A stretch of 64,000 nucleotides of DNA from Mytilinidion resinicola (lineage: Eukaryota > Ascomycota > Dothideomycetes > Mytilinidiales > Mytilinidiaceae): the NCBI RefSeq assembly GCF_010093595.1, contig NW_022985438.1, positions 1,698,785 through 1,762,784 on the forward strand, given 5' to 3'. The first letter of the stretch is position 1. Each line of letters opens with the position of its first letter. Both the position numbers and the translations under genes were made by a program. Positions 23,801-35,026 of the stretch are shown here, one piece after another. The notes beneath the pieces are model-generated. The model made no database searches, was not told the origin of the DNA, and was given only the letters and a program-made list of their open reading frames with translations.

Positions 23801-25290
23801 CAAAGGAATACGAGCTGCACCCAGACGTGGCATGGATTGACCATTGCTAGAAGAAAGTCGTAACGACAGGATCCCTGTTGCTTGCAGAAAAGGTGGGAAG
23901 CATCTGCAAGGCGAGGATCAATAGAAGAGAAGCGTCTTTAGCTTAACGACTCGTGTATTAGAAGTGAACCTTGATTACTGGGGTATTTGACTTCAAGCCC
24001 CAACATCAGCAAACCCAAAACAGTCTTGATTTTCTGGGGACTAATACCCTGATACGAGCACTACCAACAGCGCCCTATCTGACCATGTGGCGAATATTTC
24101 GTCATGGGCCCTGATAACCCAGTCCGCCATGGGCGACATGGCCCCGAAGAGTAGCACAGTAGTGTGGGCTATATGTCTAATAGGCGATGGACCTAAGCTT
24201 TATGACGGATAGTCGGTGGATTCGAGTCCTGCATGGTTGAGCAGAAGAGCCACAGGGCCAGGAACCATAGGCACAATGAGACACCCATGAAGACAACCTT
24301 GAAGTCTGTTTCGGAATACCTAGCGCCTCAGATGCATAGTATCAGCATCCTCAATCCCACGCGCCTATATCACGTCTGCTAGTTTTTCTGCTGCTCCTTT
24401 CGTCGTCATGACGAAGCCGGGCCTTTCGTTGGGGTTGCGATGTGCTCCGTGGATTCAATCGACGACAGTGTGATGGGAGGGCTTCTACAGAGGAACTTGG
24501 CCCAGAACATTGCAGAAATCGACGCTTGACCTCATGCCGAGGTGCGTCCGACATGATGTTCTTCAAAGCGTGGTGAGGGACCAAAGCTATTCCCATCGAG
24601 ATGGTGTAGCGCATCGAGATGGTGAAGATGTCATCACGTCGGCCTCGGGGTGCACTTCGACGTGTTCCAGCCAAAGGGGCGAGAGAGCGTGCCACCAGAT
24701 CGAGGGATCAGGAGAGGAACGGGCCCCTTATGTACGCAGATAGCCTACGCTGCTTGCAGGAAGAGGAGGTTGAAGCAAGGCGAGGCCACGCTTGTGGCTG
24801 AGCGTGCCGACTCGAGGTCGTGGGTGAAGGCAGACACTTGTATTACTGCGGGCTTTCGGTGCAAGGCTGGCGTAACCCGATAGCTGAGGGCGTGATCCAT
24901 GGGACTGTGGGACTGCTTGACAGTCGAGGGCGGGAACTATGGCGTTTCAAAGGCGCGGCACAGCGGTGTGGCGGCGACGATGGAACGGCTGGCGAATGCG
25001 ATGCTTCGTTGGCTGCGTCGGGACGGCCCTCGTCATGCTGGGCTTGGCATCCGTCACCAGCGAGGCCCGACTCCCCGTCTCCTCTCGCGCATGGCAGTTC
25101 ACTCCACACTCCCGCTGCCTGCATGGCGCATTCGCACCCTTCCCCATGTGCCCATGATGCCATTTCTGCGCGCCCACACGCCGGACCCGGGGTTCAGATG
25201 CGCCAGGTGACGTCGCGCTGCTCAACCACGGCCGCTGGAACGCGGCCGAATGGCGGCACAGCGGCGCAGGGCATGCTGCTGACTGGCACT

Positions 25291-25637
25291 GACCACGGCT
25301 GCGTCGCGTTCGCCCGCTGCGTCACGGCAAGCGAGTCACGGCAGGGCGTTGTGGCGTGGTGTGGCAGTGTGCCAGCAGACGGCAAAATAACTTAACGGCA
25401 GCGCAGCATCAGCCGCGTCCCAGTGTGCCAGGGCGGTGTCGGACGGAGGCATTTCCAGGGACCAAAGACCCTGGAATCTTTCATCATGGCGATCTTCAGG
25501 GTCTGCCAACCACGCCAACCTCTCGTTAGGCACGCCCCCCACACTGCGAACGATGCAATGCAGCCGGTGCTGGGCCACTGAGGCCTCTTCGATCGCGAGA
25601 TCCCTGCCGGTTAGCTCAGCGGTACTGAAATTCGTCC
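25291..25637. repeat. Diverged inverted repeat, left copy
   Basis: The reverse complement of this segment aligns along most of its length with 30252-30600. Shared words include CACCGGCTG, GAGAGGTTGGC, ACCCTGAAGATCG, GATTCCAGGGTCTTTGG, ATGCCTCCGTC, GCGGCTGATG, GTCTGCTG and GTGACTCGC, in the same order with small insertions and deletions. The gap lengths are not multiples of three, so coding conservation is unlikely. A hairpin CCAGGG...CCCTGG sits in the middle. Confidence 0.75.
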
Positions 25638-25756
25638 CCGTCGCGAGGGCACAGTGGTCTGGTGGTCCAGAACTCTGACGCTTGGCGCGATATGACTGCT
25701 ATCGGCTGGCGCCCCAGTGCGTTGATCAGCGCTGATCCTAGAGGCGTGCAGCCGGA

Positions 25757-25800
25757 CGCCCTCCTCCGCCCGCCCTCCTCCGCCCGCCCAACCTCTATAT
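25757..25800 (+). promoter_or_regulatory. Tandem CGCCCTCCTCCGCC motif and TATA box upstream of small gene
   Basis: A 14-base unit is repeated exactly twice (25757-25770 and 25771-25784), followed by CGCCCAACC and then TATAT at 25796-25800. The ATG of the 80-aa gene is 136 bases further on, after a CT/CA-rich leader typical of well-expressed fungal genes. Core promoter assignment is by position; which factor binds the GC-rich repeat is unknown. Confidence 0.55.
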
Positions 25801-25935
25801 CTAGCCGGGCCCGCTGTCTTCCTCATTGTTCATCGCTCACCCAAACATTCTTCGACTTCAGACATTCATCCACATTCCAAACCCAACTTCTCGCCTCACC
25901 CTCGAAGCACCCATCACCCACATCACTCTGCCACT

Positions 25936-26229
25936 ATGTCACAAGCTCAAGTCCTCGCGCAGGGTGCCTACTCTGAGGCCGCTCAGCAGAACTTCACCTC
26001 TCAGTTCGGCATGGAAAACCCCAACGATGCCATATCCACATACGCCAAGTAAGTTTCTGTGCCACTGCTAGCAGTGGCATCTACTGACCACTTCAATAGG
26101 ATCATGCACGAGCACACCAAGACTCAGCTCAACACCGCGACGAGCTCGGCACGACGACGGTCACAAGGCATCTCGCCCAGCCTCACGTCTGGGCTCAGCG
26201 TCGAATCCGTCTCATCGAATGGCTCATAG
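25936..26229 (+). CDS. Small conserved-looking protein, 80 aa
   Basis: Exon 1 25936-26048, intron 26049-26099 (51 nt, GTAAGT..TAG), exon 2 26100-26229, giving 80 aa. It begins SQAQVLAQGAYSEAAQQ, then a predicted helix around QFGMENPNDAISTYAKIMHEHTKTQL and a Ser/Arg-rich polar tail. The pattern 'F...NP..A...Y...MHEHT' is something I have seen in short uncharacterised ascomycete proteins, but I cannot name a family. No signal peptide or membrane segment. The promoter has a TATA box and CT-rich leader, suggesting strong expression. The intron is mostly occupied by a perfect 20-bp palindrome. Confidence 0.8.
26060..26079. repeat. Perfect 20-bp palindrome inside an intron
   Basis: TGCCACTGCTAGCAGTGGCA equals its own reverse complement. 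It occupies bases 12-31 of the 51-nt intron, so the pre-mRNA could form a 7-9 bp hairpin between the 5' splice site and the branch region. Confidence 0.9.
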
Positions 26230-28351
26230 TCGGCTCAGCAATGCATTCAGCCTTTGCATACGCGACTGGTGTCAGGGGCGCACTTTTCTTATCACGCAAT
26301 TAGCGACCATGGCCTTTGGGTTTATCGGAGTTGTCTAGAGTCCTTCCATTTACGAAGCTTCATGTGGTGTCTCGGCGTTATACCAGTCCAGGCAGGACTT
26401 GGTATAGGATTGGGTCACGGTGCGGACAGTTTCATTTTGCCATTTTACTACATATTTGCCTACATATTATAGGCAATGGATCATCAAAATCATATCACAC
26501 TTCACAACACTCCAATATCCTCGCTTGACATGGTTGATCACTTGATACGTCTAACCCACTTCCTATCAGTCTGTCGCACATCCTTTCGCATTCCGTTGGC
26601 AGAGCATGATTCCGCTTTGTGTGCACTCGAACAGACCGAACAGAGTCTTTAAGTAAATATTGCAATCGGTTTCTTTCATCATGTTGCTTTTCTTGGCCTC
26701 ACATCTTTTTCGTCGCAAATCTCTGTGCCAGTGTTCCGAATTCTGCCAAAGTACATCTAACACCCTCGTTGATGCTCTTATGGCCCCTCTATCAAACGAT
26801 ACTTCCCAGGTGTCCGACCCTCCGCGATTGCAAAACTGCAACCGGTTACCCGAAAGTACCGCCGATCCTGTCGCCTCCAACTTCCAACTTCCACTCAGAA
26901 TCACAATGCTCATACCGGCCCTCGATGCACTTGCCCTTTAACTCCACATAAACCCTGCCTTAGCGCTTGCCCCTCGATGACGCTCCGGTGTGACTCCTGC
27001 GCTAGGCACGAGCTTCTGGCGTCGATGACCCTCGATTAGCGATACAGGATCGTGCAAACTGAAACGCAGCGGGAGGTCCGTCCACTATTATGAAGAGACA
27101 CGTTTAGCTACCGGCTTTACAGTGCATAGAACGGGATGAACGACCCTGAGGCTCATTTCAATTCTAGTGGCTTCCACGTATTGTATTTTTCAACCTGGAA
27201 GATTTCCTACTCTCACCTGATAACCTTGCTCCCACCTTTTGCGGCAAGAACTCGCGGAGGCGAATTGCTAGGCACATTTGATCTGGAGACCCTGAGTGTC
27301 CCACCTATCAAACCCGATTCAAGTTGATATCGGGACGTCGAATAACGAAGTATGGACCCCTCTCTGTGTCCCCCTTTTGCAGCTCAATTTGACTTCTTGC
27401 ACGATTTCATGGTGGTTATTTTGTAACCGACACGCCACAGATCGCCAGCAAGTGGACGTCATCAATCTAAAGAATAGCGCTCACATGTTGTTCAGTCTTG
27501 CACCCTCCTTCGTTGCCGTCAAGCATGAGTAATTGTCGCAGGTGATTTCCCCAGGCTAAGGCTAGGGAATCAAGATTTACTGCTAGCGGCTAATCTTTGC
27601 CATCTTTTTCTGCAGGACGAGGCTTAATGCGATGGTACTAGGGCCGCTGACCCCGATACATGCCGCTGTCTGCACTCTTGTCTTCATCTCCCTATTCGCT
27701 CAAAGTCGGCTGCGGAGTGGATGCCGGAATCTTTGAGTAGATTTCTAGAATTGTCTCCCCTTTGGCCATCTGATGCTGGACACCCACTACAATATGATAG
27801 ATACCCCTCTTAACACTAGGCCTACGTTTTGATATCAGACAACACTTCGAACAGAAAGAATCTGGACGAATCGTGAATTGACTGTTTTGACTAGGTCGTT
27901 CCCTCTGTGCGGCACTCGAGAAGGCGTGGTCTACTACTTAAAGCAATAGGCTAGGAAAACGCGAGGTCCATCTTGGACTTCTTAAGTATTAGAGCAACGC
28001 ACGCAGTGTATTCTACAAAGAGAAAACGAACAATCAGAAAACTTAGGTTTTGGCGGGGATCTTTTCTAAGATTTTGAAAATAATTTTGATAGGTAACATG
28101 TAATCACAATTGGTTCTAAAACATGTTGGTGACACAAGAGAGCCAAAGTTGAGGTTATGAGAAACCGTCATCCGTCCGCCCCGCTCGAGATCCGCCTGCC
28201 TGGGGAACACGTGATGTCCGAGTCTTACTCCGGTGGGGCTGATCTCCACCCCGGCCTGGGCACCACCCGCATCGGCCAAAAATTTCCCCCACATCTCTGA
28301 TCAGGCCGCAGCAACACCCAATTCTCAATAAAACACTCCCACGCTGCTAAA
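26230..28351. other. Gene-free interval
   Basis: About 2.1 kb between the 80-aa gene and the ankyrin gene. Short frames occur on both strands but show no family features. The last ~170 bases are the promoter and leader of the downstream gene. Nothing else recognised. Confidence 0.55.
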
Positions 28352-29314
28352 ATGGCTCCCACGATATCTCTCACCGAAGACGCCATCGATGATCTCCTCT
28401 ACCTCGCCCGCGTGAACGAAACCGCAGAACTATCCTCCTACCTCTCCGAATTATGCGCCCAACACCATGCTTCCGCAGCCAGTATACTAGAAGCGGCAGT
28501 AGATGAAGCATCTGGGAATACTTCACTTCACTACGCGGCTGCCAATGGGCATCTAGGTAAATTATTCTACATCTAATGTGTTATTATGCATCGGATCGAA
28601 TTCGTACTTCGAATTCCTTACAAAGTCTCAATACGCTTTCTTGCGACTATCGAGTTGCAACATATCTTCAAAAACCCCCCCCCCCCACCCCAATTAAAGG
28701 CCTATCATTTGGAAATGTCTTTGAATTCGCTGAGTTACCTCGAACGTCACCGTCGTCTGCCACTCAATTGTGACGATGGCTATGAACTTCCGATATTTTT
28801 TGAAGCACCATGAGCAGTACTAGAAGACTGTGCACAGACATGTGACAAGTCGCTTTCCTTCCGAAACTCAATGATTCAAAATAAATTCCAGTGATATCCG
28901 ACTGACACTACACTACCAGATACCCTCAAACTCCTCATTACCTCCGAGTCTCCTGCTGCCGCCCCAACCAAGGAAGGCCCAATTCCAACACCACCAAACC
29001 TCAACTCTCCCAACGCTGCTGGCAACACAGCCCTTCACTGGGCCGCGCTGAACGGACATCTCGAATGCGTCAAGCACCTAGTAGCCCTTGGCGCGGATGT
29101 CAGCGTGCTCAACAAAGCAGGCCACGACGCAGTCTTCGAAGCCGAACTAAATGGGAAAGAAGACGTAGTGGCATGGCTGCTTGTGGAAGGCGAGGGACTC
29201 GAAGAGGGACTGGGCGGTGAAGAGAAAGATGAGAACGACGACGGAACTGTAGCAGAGGTCAACAAGAAGCTCGGTGAGATGGAGGTCAAAGACGGGGAAA
29301 AGCTTGGTGGCTGA
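28352..29314 (+). CDS. Ankyrin-repeat protein, Yar1-like
   Basis: Predicted 199 aa from ATG 28352. Exon 1 28352-28556, intron 28557-28919 (GTAAAT..CAG), exon 2 28920-29314. Two ankyrin repeats are clear: one split by the intron (SGNTSLHYAAANGHL, then DTLKLLI) and one beginning AGNTALHWAALNGHLECVKHLV. The tail is very acidic (about residues 165-199). Size, N-terminal helix (TEDAIDDLLYLARVNE) and acidic tail resemble yeast Yar1, the chaperone that keeps ribosomal protein Rps3 soluble until 40S assembly. The intron is unusually long at 363 nt and carries a run of 12 C. The ankyrin call is secure; the Yar1 role is a likely inference. Confidence 0.87.
28675..28686 (+). repeat. Poly-C tract in intron
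   Basis: Twelve consecutive C inside the long intron of the ankyrin gene, followed by a further CA-interrupted C run. A likely site of length variation and sequencing error. Confidence 0.85.
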
Positions 29315-30214
29315 ACTGGCGTGAAAGTGGGCTAAACGTTTGTTAATGGATTCGATGCATTTGATTGCTGTGGCGAGTGAGTCAATTCATGGCATGAAAC
29401 GCAGGAAGAGGGTCGATACACCAGTTACTCCGTTAACATGTGAGACTGTTTCCTGGATGTTCCCTCAATTGTTGCTGACCACGGCGATCTATCAGATGAC
29501 GTTTCTTCGAGCCTAGATCTGTGCAAGGACGTGCTAGATCTTCTGGAGTATCTGCCCGGCGGATGTTCAGGGCGGTCGTGTGGATTTACTCGTCTCCTGC
29601 GAGTCGAAGGCGAGGAGTAGTGAGCAATAACTCAGCTACCTCAGGGCGGCTAGTATACCCGGCGTTATGCCTGGACGCAAGTCCCTTCGGGTACGGTGCA
29701 AAATCACGTACATACATGTACAAGTAATGCATCCTTCTATTAGCTGCAGACTATAACGGTGCTCAAATTTTTCACCTAACTCTACCGCTTCTGGCCATTA
29801 TCCAGAGTATAATAGGCATTAAGGTAGCAATGCGCAACGCCACCCTGGCTCCTTCAAGCTTCGAGCTCTTTTTCCCTTGCTGCGATATCTGTCCTTCCCT
29901 GCCCAAGCCCTGACAGCTAACTCCCAACCCCTCAAACATGCAAGACACGCTCGCTCCCAACCAAACAGCCACAACCACATGAAGGAACCCCATCCCTCGA
30001 CTCAATCACCCATTGCGCTGGCTAACAACCTCGATCCCATCTACTCGCATGCGTGCTAGCTCCCGCCCCACTCAGCGATGCCTAGGTCGCGCTGGTATTG
30101 TATTGTGGAGTCAGTCGCACCTCCCAGATCCAAGACGCCCCATCCCCGTCATCCGATCGTAACCATCTTTGCTTGGGGACCAGGTGGGCAGCTTGGCCAA
30201 CGGCATGTTTTGTA

Positions 30215-30234
30215 GATGGATGGATGGATGGATG
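30215..30234. repeat. GGAT tetranucleotide microsatellite
   Basis: Five near-perfect GGAT units beside the end of the right copy of the inverted repeat. It may have helped set the repeat boundary, since homology stops about 18 bases from it. Confidence 0.85.
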
Positions 30235-30251
30235 GGCTTGGAGATGATTTC

Positions 30252-30600
30252 GGACGATTTTCAATACCGCTGAGCCAACTAGCCGGGACTGGGGAATCGA
30301 AGTGTTTGCACTGGTCTTCTCTGGCTCTTAGGTGCCCAACACCGGCTGAATTGAGTCGGCCGTATGGGGCGGTGCGCCTGTTGAGAGGTTGGCAGGACCC
30401 TGAAGATCGTCTGTGATGAAAAGATTCCAGGGTCTTTGGTCCTTGGCGATGCCTCCGTCACCACCGCCATTGGAAGCGGCTGATGTGATGCTGCGTTGCC
30501 GTTATTTTGACTGTCTGCTGCTATCACCACCCTCGTGGTGACTCGCAGCGCTCGGCTTTCGGTGACGCGGCGGGCGGGCGACCATGACATAGCCATGGTT
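30252..30600. repeat. Diverged inverted repeat, right copy
   Basis: Pairs with the reverse complement of 25291-25637, about 4.6 kb away. Several differences between the copies are C/T or G/A, for example GACGCAGCCG in the left copy against GACATAGCCA here. This suggests decay by cytosine deamination or RIP-like mutation. No open frame is shared between the copies. Confidence 0.75.
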
Positions 30601-32062
30601 TGGGAGTCGGGTCCGGCTACGGACCCGATGATGCGGGGGGCTTGGGTGCGAGTTGTGGTGGGGTTGAGTGCCTTTTCTGGCTCCCTCTTTCTCATTAGGG
30701 CGGGATGGTGGCTGGGTGTTGCTAGGTCTGAAAGAAGGTCGTCGGAAGAAATTAAAGGCAGACGTGGTGACGATGGTCCAAGTGCGTAGTGAAAAACTGT
30801 AGATGGGAAGAGTCTTGCTTTGATAAGGTCTCAACTAGATAGGTCCTAGTGAAAACTCAACAGGCAAAGAGGATACTTGTTGCTAGGGCCATGGATGTAC
30901 TCAAACATGCACAAAATATTTGAAAAGGTGACGTGAAGAACTTATAGCTTGTGCTAAAGATGCGGAAGCCTTTCGGCCAAATTATAGTGTTTAAACGCAG
31001 AGGCGACATCAAGCCCTTTTCTGGATGCTTATCTTTAATAGCTTTGTAAAGGTTTTGGCTGCTACTTGTTGATTATAGAAAATGTACTATGGAGATAGCT
31101 AAGGCCGTAGACGAGAAGATGAACTTTGTACTCGCCGTATGGAAGGCATGTCCACTACTAAGTCGCTAAACTGTGGAAAGTTCGGAGCTCCGGTGAGTAC
31201 GTGAACATCTCTTTATTTGGTGATAGACAATGCCGTATGGTGGGGCTTAGAAATGTATCAGGACGATCTGCGCGATAAGTCTACGTCTCAAAATACGCAC
31301 TTGAAAGACGTCCGATAGGGCGAGAAAGGTGTACGCGGATGTATGGCGCGATGTTGTAGGTCATCATGACTATATCCTATGCCTATATGAGAGTATCTAG
31401 TAGGGTCAATCACGGACCATGAGCTGGAAAATTGCCAGCTACATATCGTTACAACGCCGCGGTAACTAAGCTATCATCTTACCTGCATCAAACAAGATAG
31501 ATAGAACATACGAAGCGCACTCCGTAACACTAAATACTACTAGACATGAAGTCTACTGTTATCACTAGAGCAATCTAAGTGAGGGGACGTTGTCTGTGAC
31601 CTTTGGTGGCATGCGAGTTGGTAGGGTAGGAACATAATGACATGGATCCCGGAGATTTCTTGAGTTTGCCGATCGTTCCCAGGCTCACAATGCCGCTTCG
31701 GCAGTGTTTCTGCCGGTCCTTGTAGATTTGTTTTTTCCGGGGCGAGTGAGATTCAATCTTGAAAAGGGTCACATAGACTGATGAAACAGGGGCGATGAAT
31801 TGTGAAGTGAAACTGCATCCTGGCCTCTGCGCCCTGGAGCGATCGTCGTATTGAGATGATTGTAAGAAATTTCCCATGTTTTGATGTAATAATACAAACA
31901 TGACCAGAAAAGCCGAAGAAGTCAGCCCAGGTTCTGTTCGCCCAGGCAGATCCCTGCAGTGCATGTGGTTTTGCATGCTTACCATCAAGAGACTGTTTCT
32001 GAAGAAGCTGGACCCACACGGCTGTGATAGCAAGTTGTTCTCTCCCGTCATATTATTCCTGT

Positions 32063-32986
32063 TCAGTCCCTCAGCCATGCTCTCCTCTTCTCCTCTTTCT
32101 TCTCCCTTCGCTTGTCTCGGAACGCCTTGACTTCCTGCTTGGTGAGTTTCTTCCCCTGCCGTTCTGCTTTGAGACTACGTCCGTCGTGGTTGTTCGCAGC
32201 AGCATCGACATCAAAGAAGGCGCTCATCTGCCGCTTGCTCTTATTCTCATCGTTGAACTTCTCCGGATTCAACGCGGCCGCCTGCCAGCGACCGGTGAAG
32301 CGGTTGAAGTATCCCGTTGCAGCATATTGAGAAGTAGGATCCAAACCAGCGGCCCTGGCTGCAGCATCCTCCGCAGCCTGTTCTTCCGCCGCAGCCTCAA
32401 GCGCATAGTCGGCATTGGGGTCATAGTCACCATGTATTGCTGGGTTGTAGCCACCATGGACGCGTCGAGGCGGGGAGGAAGTGCCAGGTGCACCATAGCT
32501 GCTGCTGGTGGTGCCTGGTGCGCCGCTTGTCGTGCCGGGAGCGCCAGTTGATCCTATCCGATCGTACGCTCCGAGCCCACCAGCAGAGGCATCTGGTCCT
32601 GTTGGCACCCGCGGGTTCTCCCATTGTGTGGCGTGGGTAAGGCGGTTGTAGAAGTAGAAGGCACTGGCGGATTGATCCCAGACAGGCTCCCAGCCATCGT
32701 CTTCAGGCAGTTGCTCGTCTGGTAATGGGGGGGCTTCTCCGTCTTCCAGCGCAGGGGCTTCCTCACTTGGCAGCGGCGGGACGTCCTCGTCAGGCAAGGG
32801 TGAAGAATCTGCATCAGTATTTGGGCCTTTCGACCGTGTTGATGAGGAGCTACGACTACGTTTGTAAGAAAAGTGAAGGGCGGACGCGCTGTGGGAGGTA
32901 GCTTGCTGTTCATCAATTTCGCCAGAGCTTTCGCGGCTCGCATCAGGCTCAATGGCCGGCGCAGACTCAACAGGAACGGGAGCCAT
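32063..32986 (-). CDS. WW-domain protein
   Basis: Single exon, 307 aa from ATG 32986. The frame continues upstream through another ATG, but the context at 32986 (ACAATGGCT) and the family-like start favour it. A WW domain (two Trp, Pro-binding) lies near residues 98-127: GWEPVWDQSASAFYFYN to TQWENPRVP. Before it comes an acidic Pro-rich stretch with repeated PPLP units; after it a GAPGT repeat region. The C-terminus is strongly charged, from QMSAFFDVDAAANNHDGRS to a run of KRREKKEEKRR. WW proteins of this layout are probably nuclear and bind Pro-rich partners, often splicing or transcription factors, but this role is inference. Confidence 0.88.
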   Translation of the reverse strand: MAPVPVESAPAIEPDASRESSGEIDEQQATSHSASALHFSYKRSRSSSSTRSKGPNTDADSSPLPDEDVPPLPSEEAPALEDGEAPPLPDEQLPEDDGWEPVWDQSASAFYFYNRLTHATQWENPRVPTGPDASAGGLGAYDRIGSTGAPGTTSGAPGTTSSSYGAPGTSSPPRRVHGGYNPAIHGDYDPNADYALEAAAEEQAAEDAAARAAGLDPTSQYAATGYFNRFTGRWQAAALNPEKFNDENKSKRQMSAFFDVDAAANNHDGRSLKAERQGKKLTKQEVKAFRDKRREKKEEKRRAWLRD

Positions 32987-35026
32987 TGTATCTACAGTGA
33001 TAGTGATAGCGGAGTTGGTGGCGGAGTGCTGGCTGCAGATAGTCGGTGATTGTAGATGCAAAGTGAGGATGTGTGGACGTTGTCGCGTGGAGCTGGGAGG
33101 ATCGTTGCACTGCTTAGTCATAGCGTAATATAAGGCCAGCACATTCTAGCTCTCGTGACGTCCCCGTGATGTCCCCGTGATCCCGCACATCTTCATGTGA
33201 TACTGAAACCTCATCCTCAGCCTTTGGGGCTCGGGACCGGATGTGGGGTCCGCTCCGTTCTTGACGGCTGTCTTACAGCAAGTGCTCCGTCCATTCGGCG
33301 GTTGATTAGCCAGCATTAGCCACTATTCTCCTCTGCACATTCCTTCAAGCGAAGGACCGCCAACCATTAATCTCGCCGGCTCTTCAGCTTCGTCTACGAG
33401 TGGCAAGCTAGTCGCCCTCATGCAGGTGCACCTGTGCATCTGCATGCCATCGGAACATGACCTGGGCTTGAGGCGATCCTTCGCTCCCGATGGCGAGGCG
33501 TACTTGGCTATGGCCAGTCGTTGTACGAAGTAGGTCAGCGGACGACGACAGCGGACATTCCGTGTGGCCAAGGACGCGGAATAACCTCTTGACGCGAATT
33601 CTTTCTGTTCCTGCAGGCAGTCTTGTCTGCACGAGTGCCAGGGGTGCGGTAACCCCCATGCCACAGCGGGATTCCCAGGATGCGTGTGTGCGTTCTGCAC
33701 ATCGAGATGAGCAATCGGCATTCACCCAGAGCAGCCGTGTCATACCAAGCATGCGGCCGGCGTTGGCGGCGGTTGGGACCCCGCCAGACGGGTCGAGTCT
33801 GGATAGACTCGTGGACGGCAGCCAGAGCTGTACGGCAACATGCAGAACATGCCATGCAGAGTGGCCGAGTCGCCATGGCGGCTGGCACGCGGGCCCTAGA
33901 CGGTCCCACGCTCGAATCGGGCGTGAGCGTTGGGACTCGAAACAGCAAAATACGAGGCGAGGAAGACTGCTCGAGGTCGCGGTTGGCTGGAAGCGTGCGA
34001 GGGCACGGCGAAAGGAGAAGAGCGCAGGACGCAGTTGATCAGAACCGTTCAACCCAATCTATCTGACGCCCATCATGGGCCGATGCGGGCAGCCTGGTGG
34101 GTCGCTCTGGGGAAATCCTGGCGGCCGCTCGCGTTCCTTTGCCGCCATGTCCTCAGGATGCCGCTGAGCAGATGTCCCCCCGGCCCTGGAGGCTGCCCCT
34201 GGCTGCATCAAGATCGGCATGTCGACATGCTTCAAACACTGACGCCGCACACTCGACGCCATGGCGCCCGGTGGCATAGGAGATCTGAGACGGCAAAGAG
34301 CCCATCCCAGCCCTCCACGAGCGCGCGGAGACGCCGTTGCCAGGCGCTAGAACGCTCCCGTCGTCCACCGCGGGCGCGCAGCGTGCGAGTGCTTTGTGCG
34401 GGCCGTGCGGAACTGAAGACCTTCCCAGGCCCCCCTAGGCGTGTCTCTGTGCTGCTGTGCCGTCCGGACTCGCATCTTGCTCAGGAATGTGAATGCTGAG
34501 CGCCCGGCTTCTTGGAGACGTTGGTGCCGCGACACTGCCGCGGCCTCGCGGACTCGCAGCGGACGCATCCTGCTGTGGCACCCACGCGCTCTGCCGGCGC
34601 TCGTGCTGCTTCGCCAGAGCCCGTCGAGGTTGCGGTGCGGTGCTTTTTCAGGCTTCGGCTCCTGTCAGTGCAGCCGGCACTGTCAGGACGGGACTGTTAG
34701 ACGTCAGCCCTGCACGGGCACCATCTTCCGTCGCTCCTCCGCAGAACCTTGCCTGCCTGTGCATCTCAGTGTGCCCAGGCAGCCAAAACCACCCTCTGGA
34801 CTTTCTTTTGGTCTAATGCACATGCTCGGCTGTTCGTCCTATGGCCAAGGCGGATGCAGCGCCACTGCTGGGGCCTCTCTCTACTAGTCATCGAGCACCC
34901 CCATATCTTTCGATGCACTCCTCAAGTGCCATTCTGTCCTCGCGTCTATTACCGTAGCCATTCTTCCTAATTGCATTTGGATTCTTCATCTATCGAAAGG
35001 CGATTGCTCGCTTCCCTCTTGCTGCC
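32987..35026. other. GC-rich interval between divergent WW and Zn2Cys6 genes
   Basis: Two kilobases separating divergent start codons. From about 33400 to 34900 it is GC-rich and therefore full of open frames on both strands at the same place (for example 33408-34052 minus and 33490-34038 plus). None shows motifs or splice continuity. It probably holds a long promoter and leader for the transcription factor gene. Confidence 0.55.

Larger units (their letters stand above)
20873..25935. other. Five-kilobase gene-poor interval with one repeat copy
   Basis: No gene could be supported. Open frames up to 191 codons (24820-25395) lie in GC-rich sequence and are matched by frames on the other strand. 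On the minus strand about 22600-22800, one frame stays open for ~65 codons after a stop and could be a gene fragment, but I do not recognise it. The right end contains one copy of a ~350-bp inverted repeat and the promoter of the gene at 25936. Confidence 0.55.
29315..32062. other. Gene-poor interval with right repeat copy and AT-rich tract
   Basis: About 2.7 kb. It holds a GGAT microsatellite, the right copy of the inverted repeat (30252-30600), and an AT-rich, stop-rich stretch from about 30840 to 31560 that looks like decayed sequence. A 167-codon minus-strand frame at 31575-32078 lies against the 3' end of the WW-domain gene and lacks any motif, so it is not called. Confidence 0.55.

Noticed and set aside
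24190..24240. GATTCGAGTCC motif resembling a tRNA B box
   Set aside because: The stem next to the loop is mismatched at the invariant G-C position and no matching acceptor stem or anticodon arm was found upstream.
25609..25625. TTAGCTCAGCGGTA resembling a tRNA A box, present also in the right repeat copy; possible SINE head
   Set aside because: The homology between copies lies mostly upstream of the A-box orientation, and no B box follows at the right distance, so the repeat is not arranged like a SINE.
30900..31300. Possible retrotransposon reverse-transcriptase remnant
   Set aside because: A few peptide stretches look loosely similar but the catalytic motif and integrase features are missing; not enough to call.
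31575..32078. 167-codon minus-strand frame
   Set aside because: It overlaps the 3' end of the WW-domain gene, lacks motifs and is most likely its 3' untranslated region.
33408..34887. Several long open frames on both strands
   Set aside because: They overlap each other in GC-rich DNA, lack domains and conserved-looking composition, and do not splice together; high GC alone explains the scarcity of stops.
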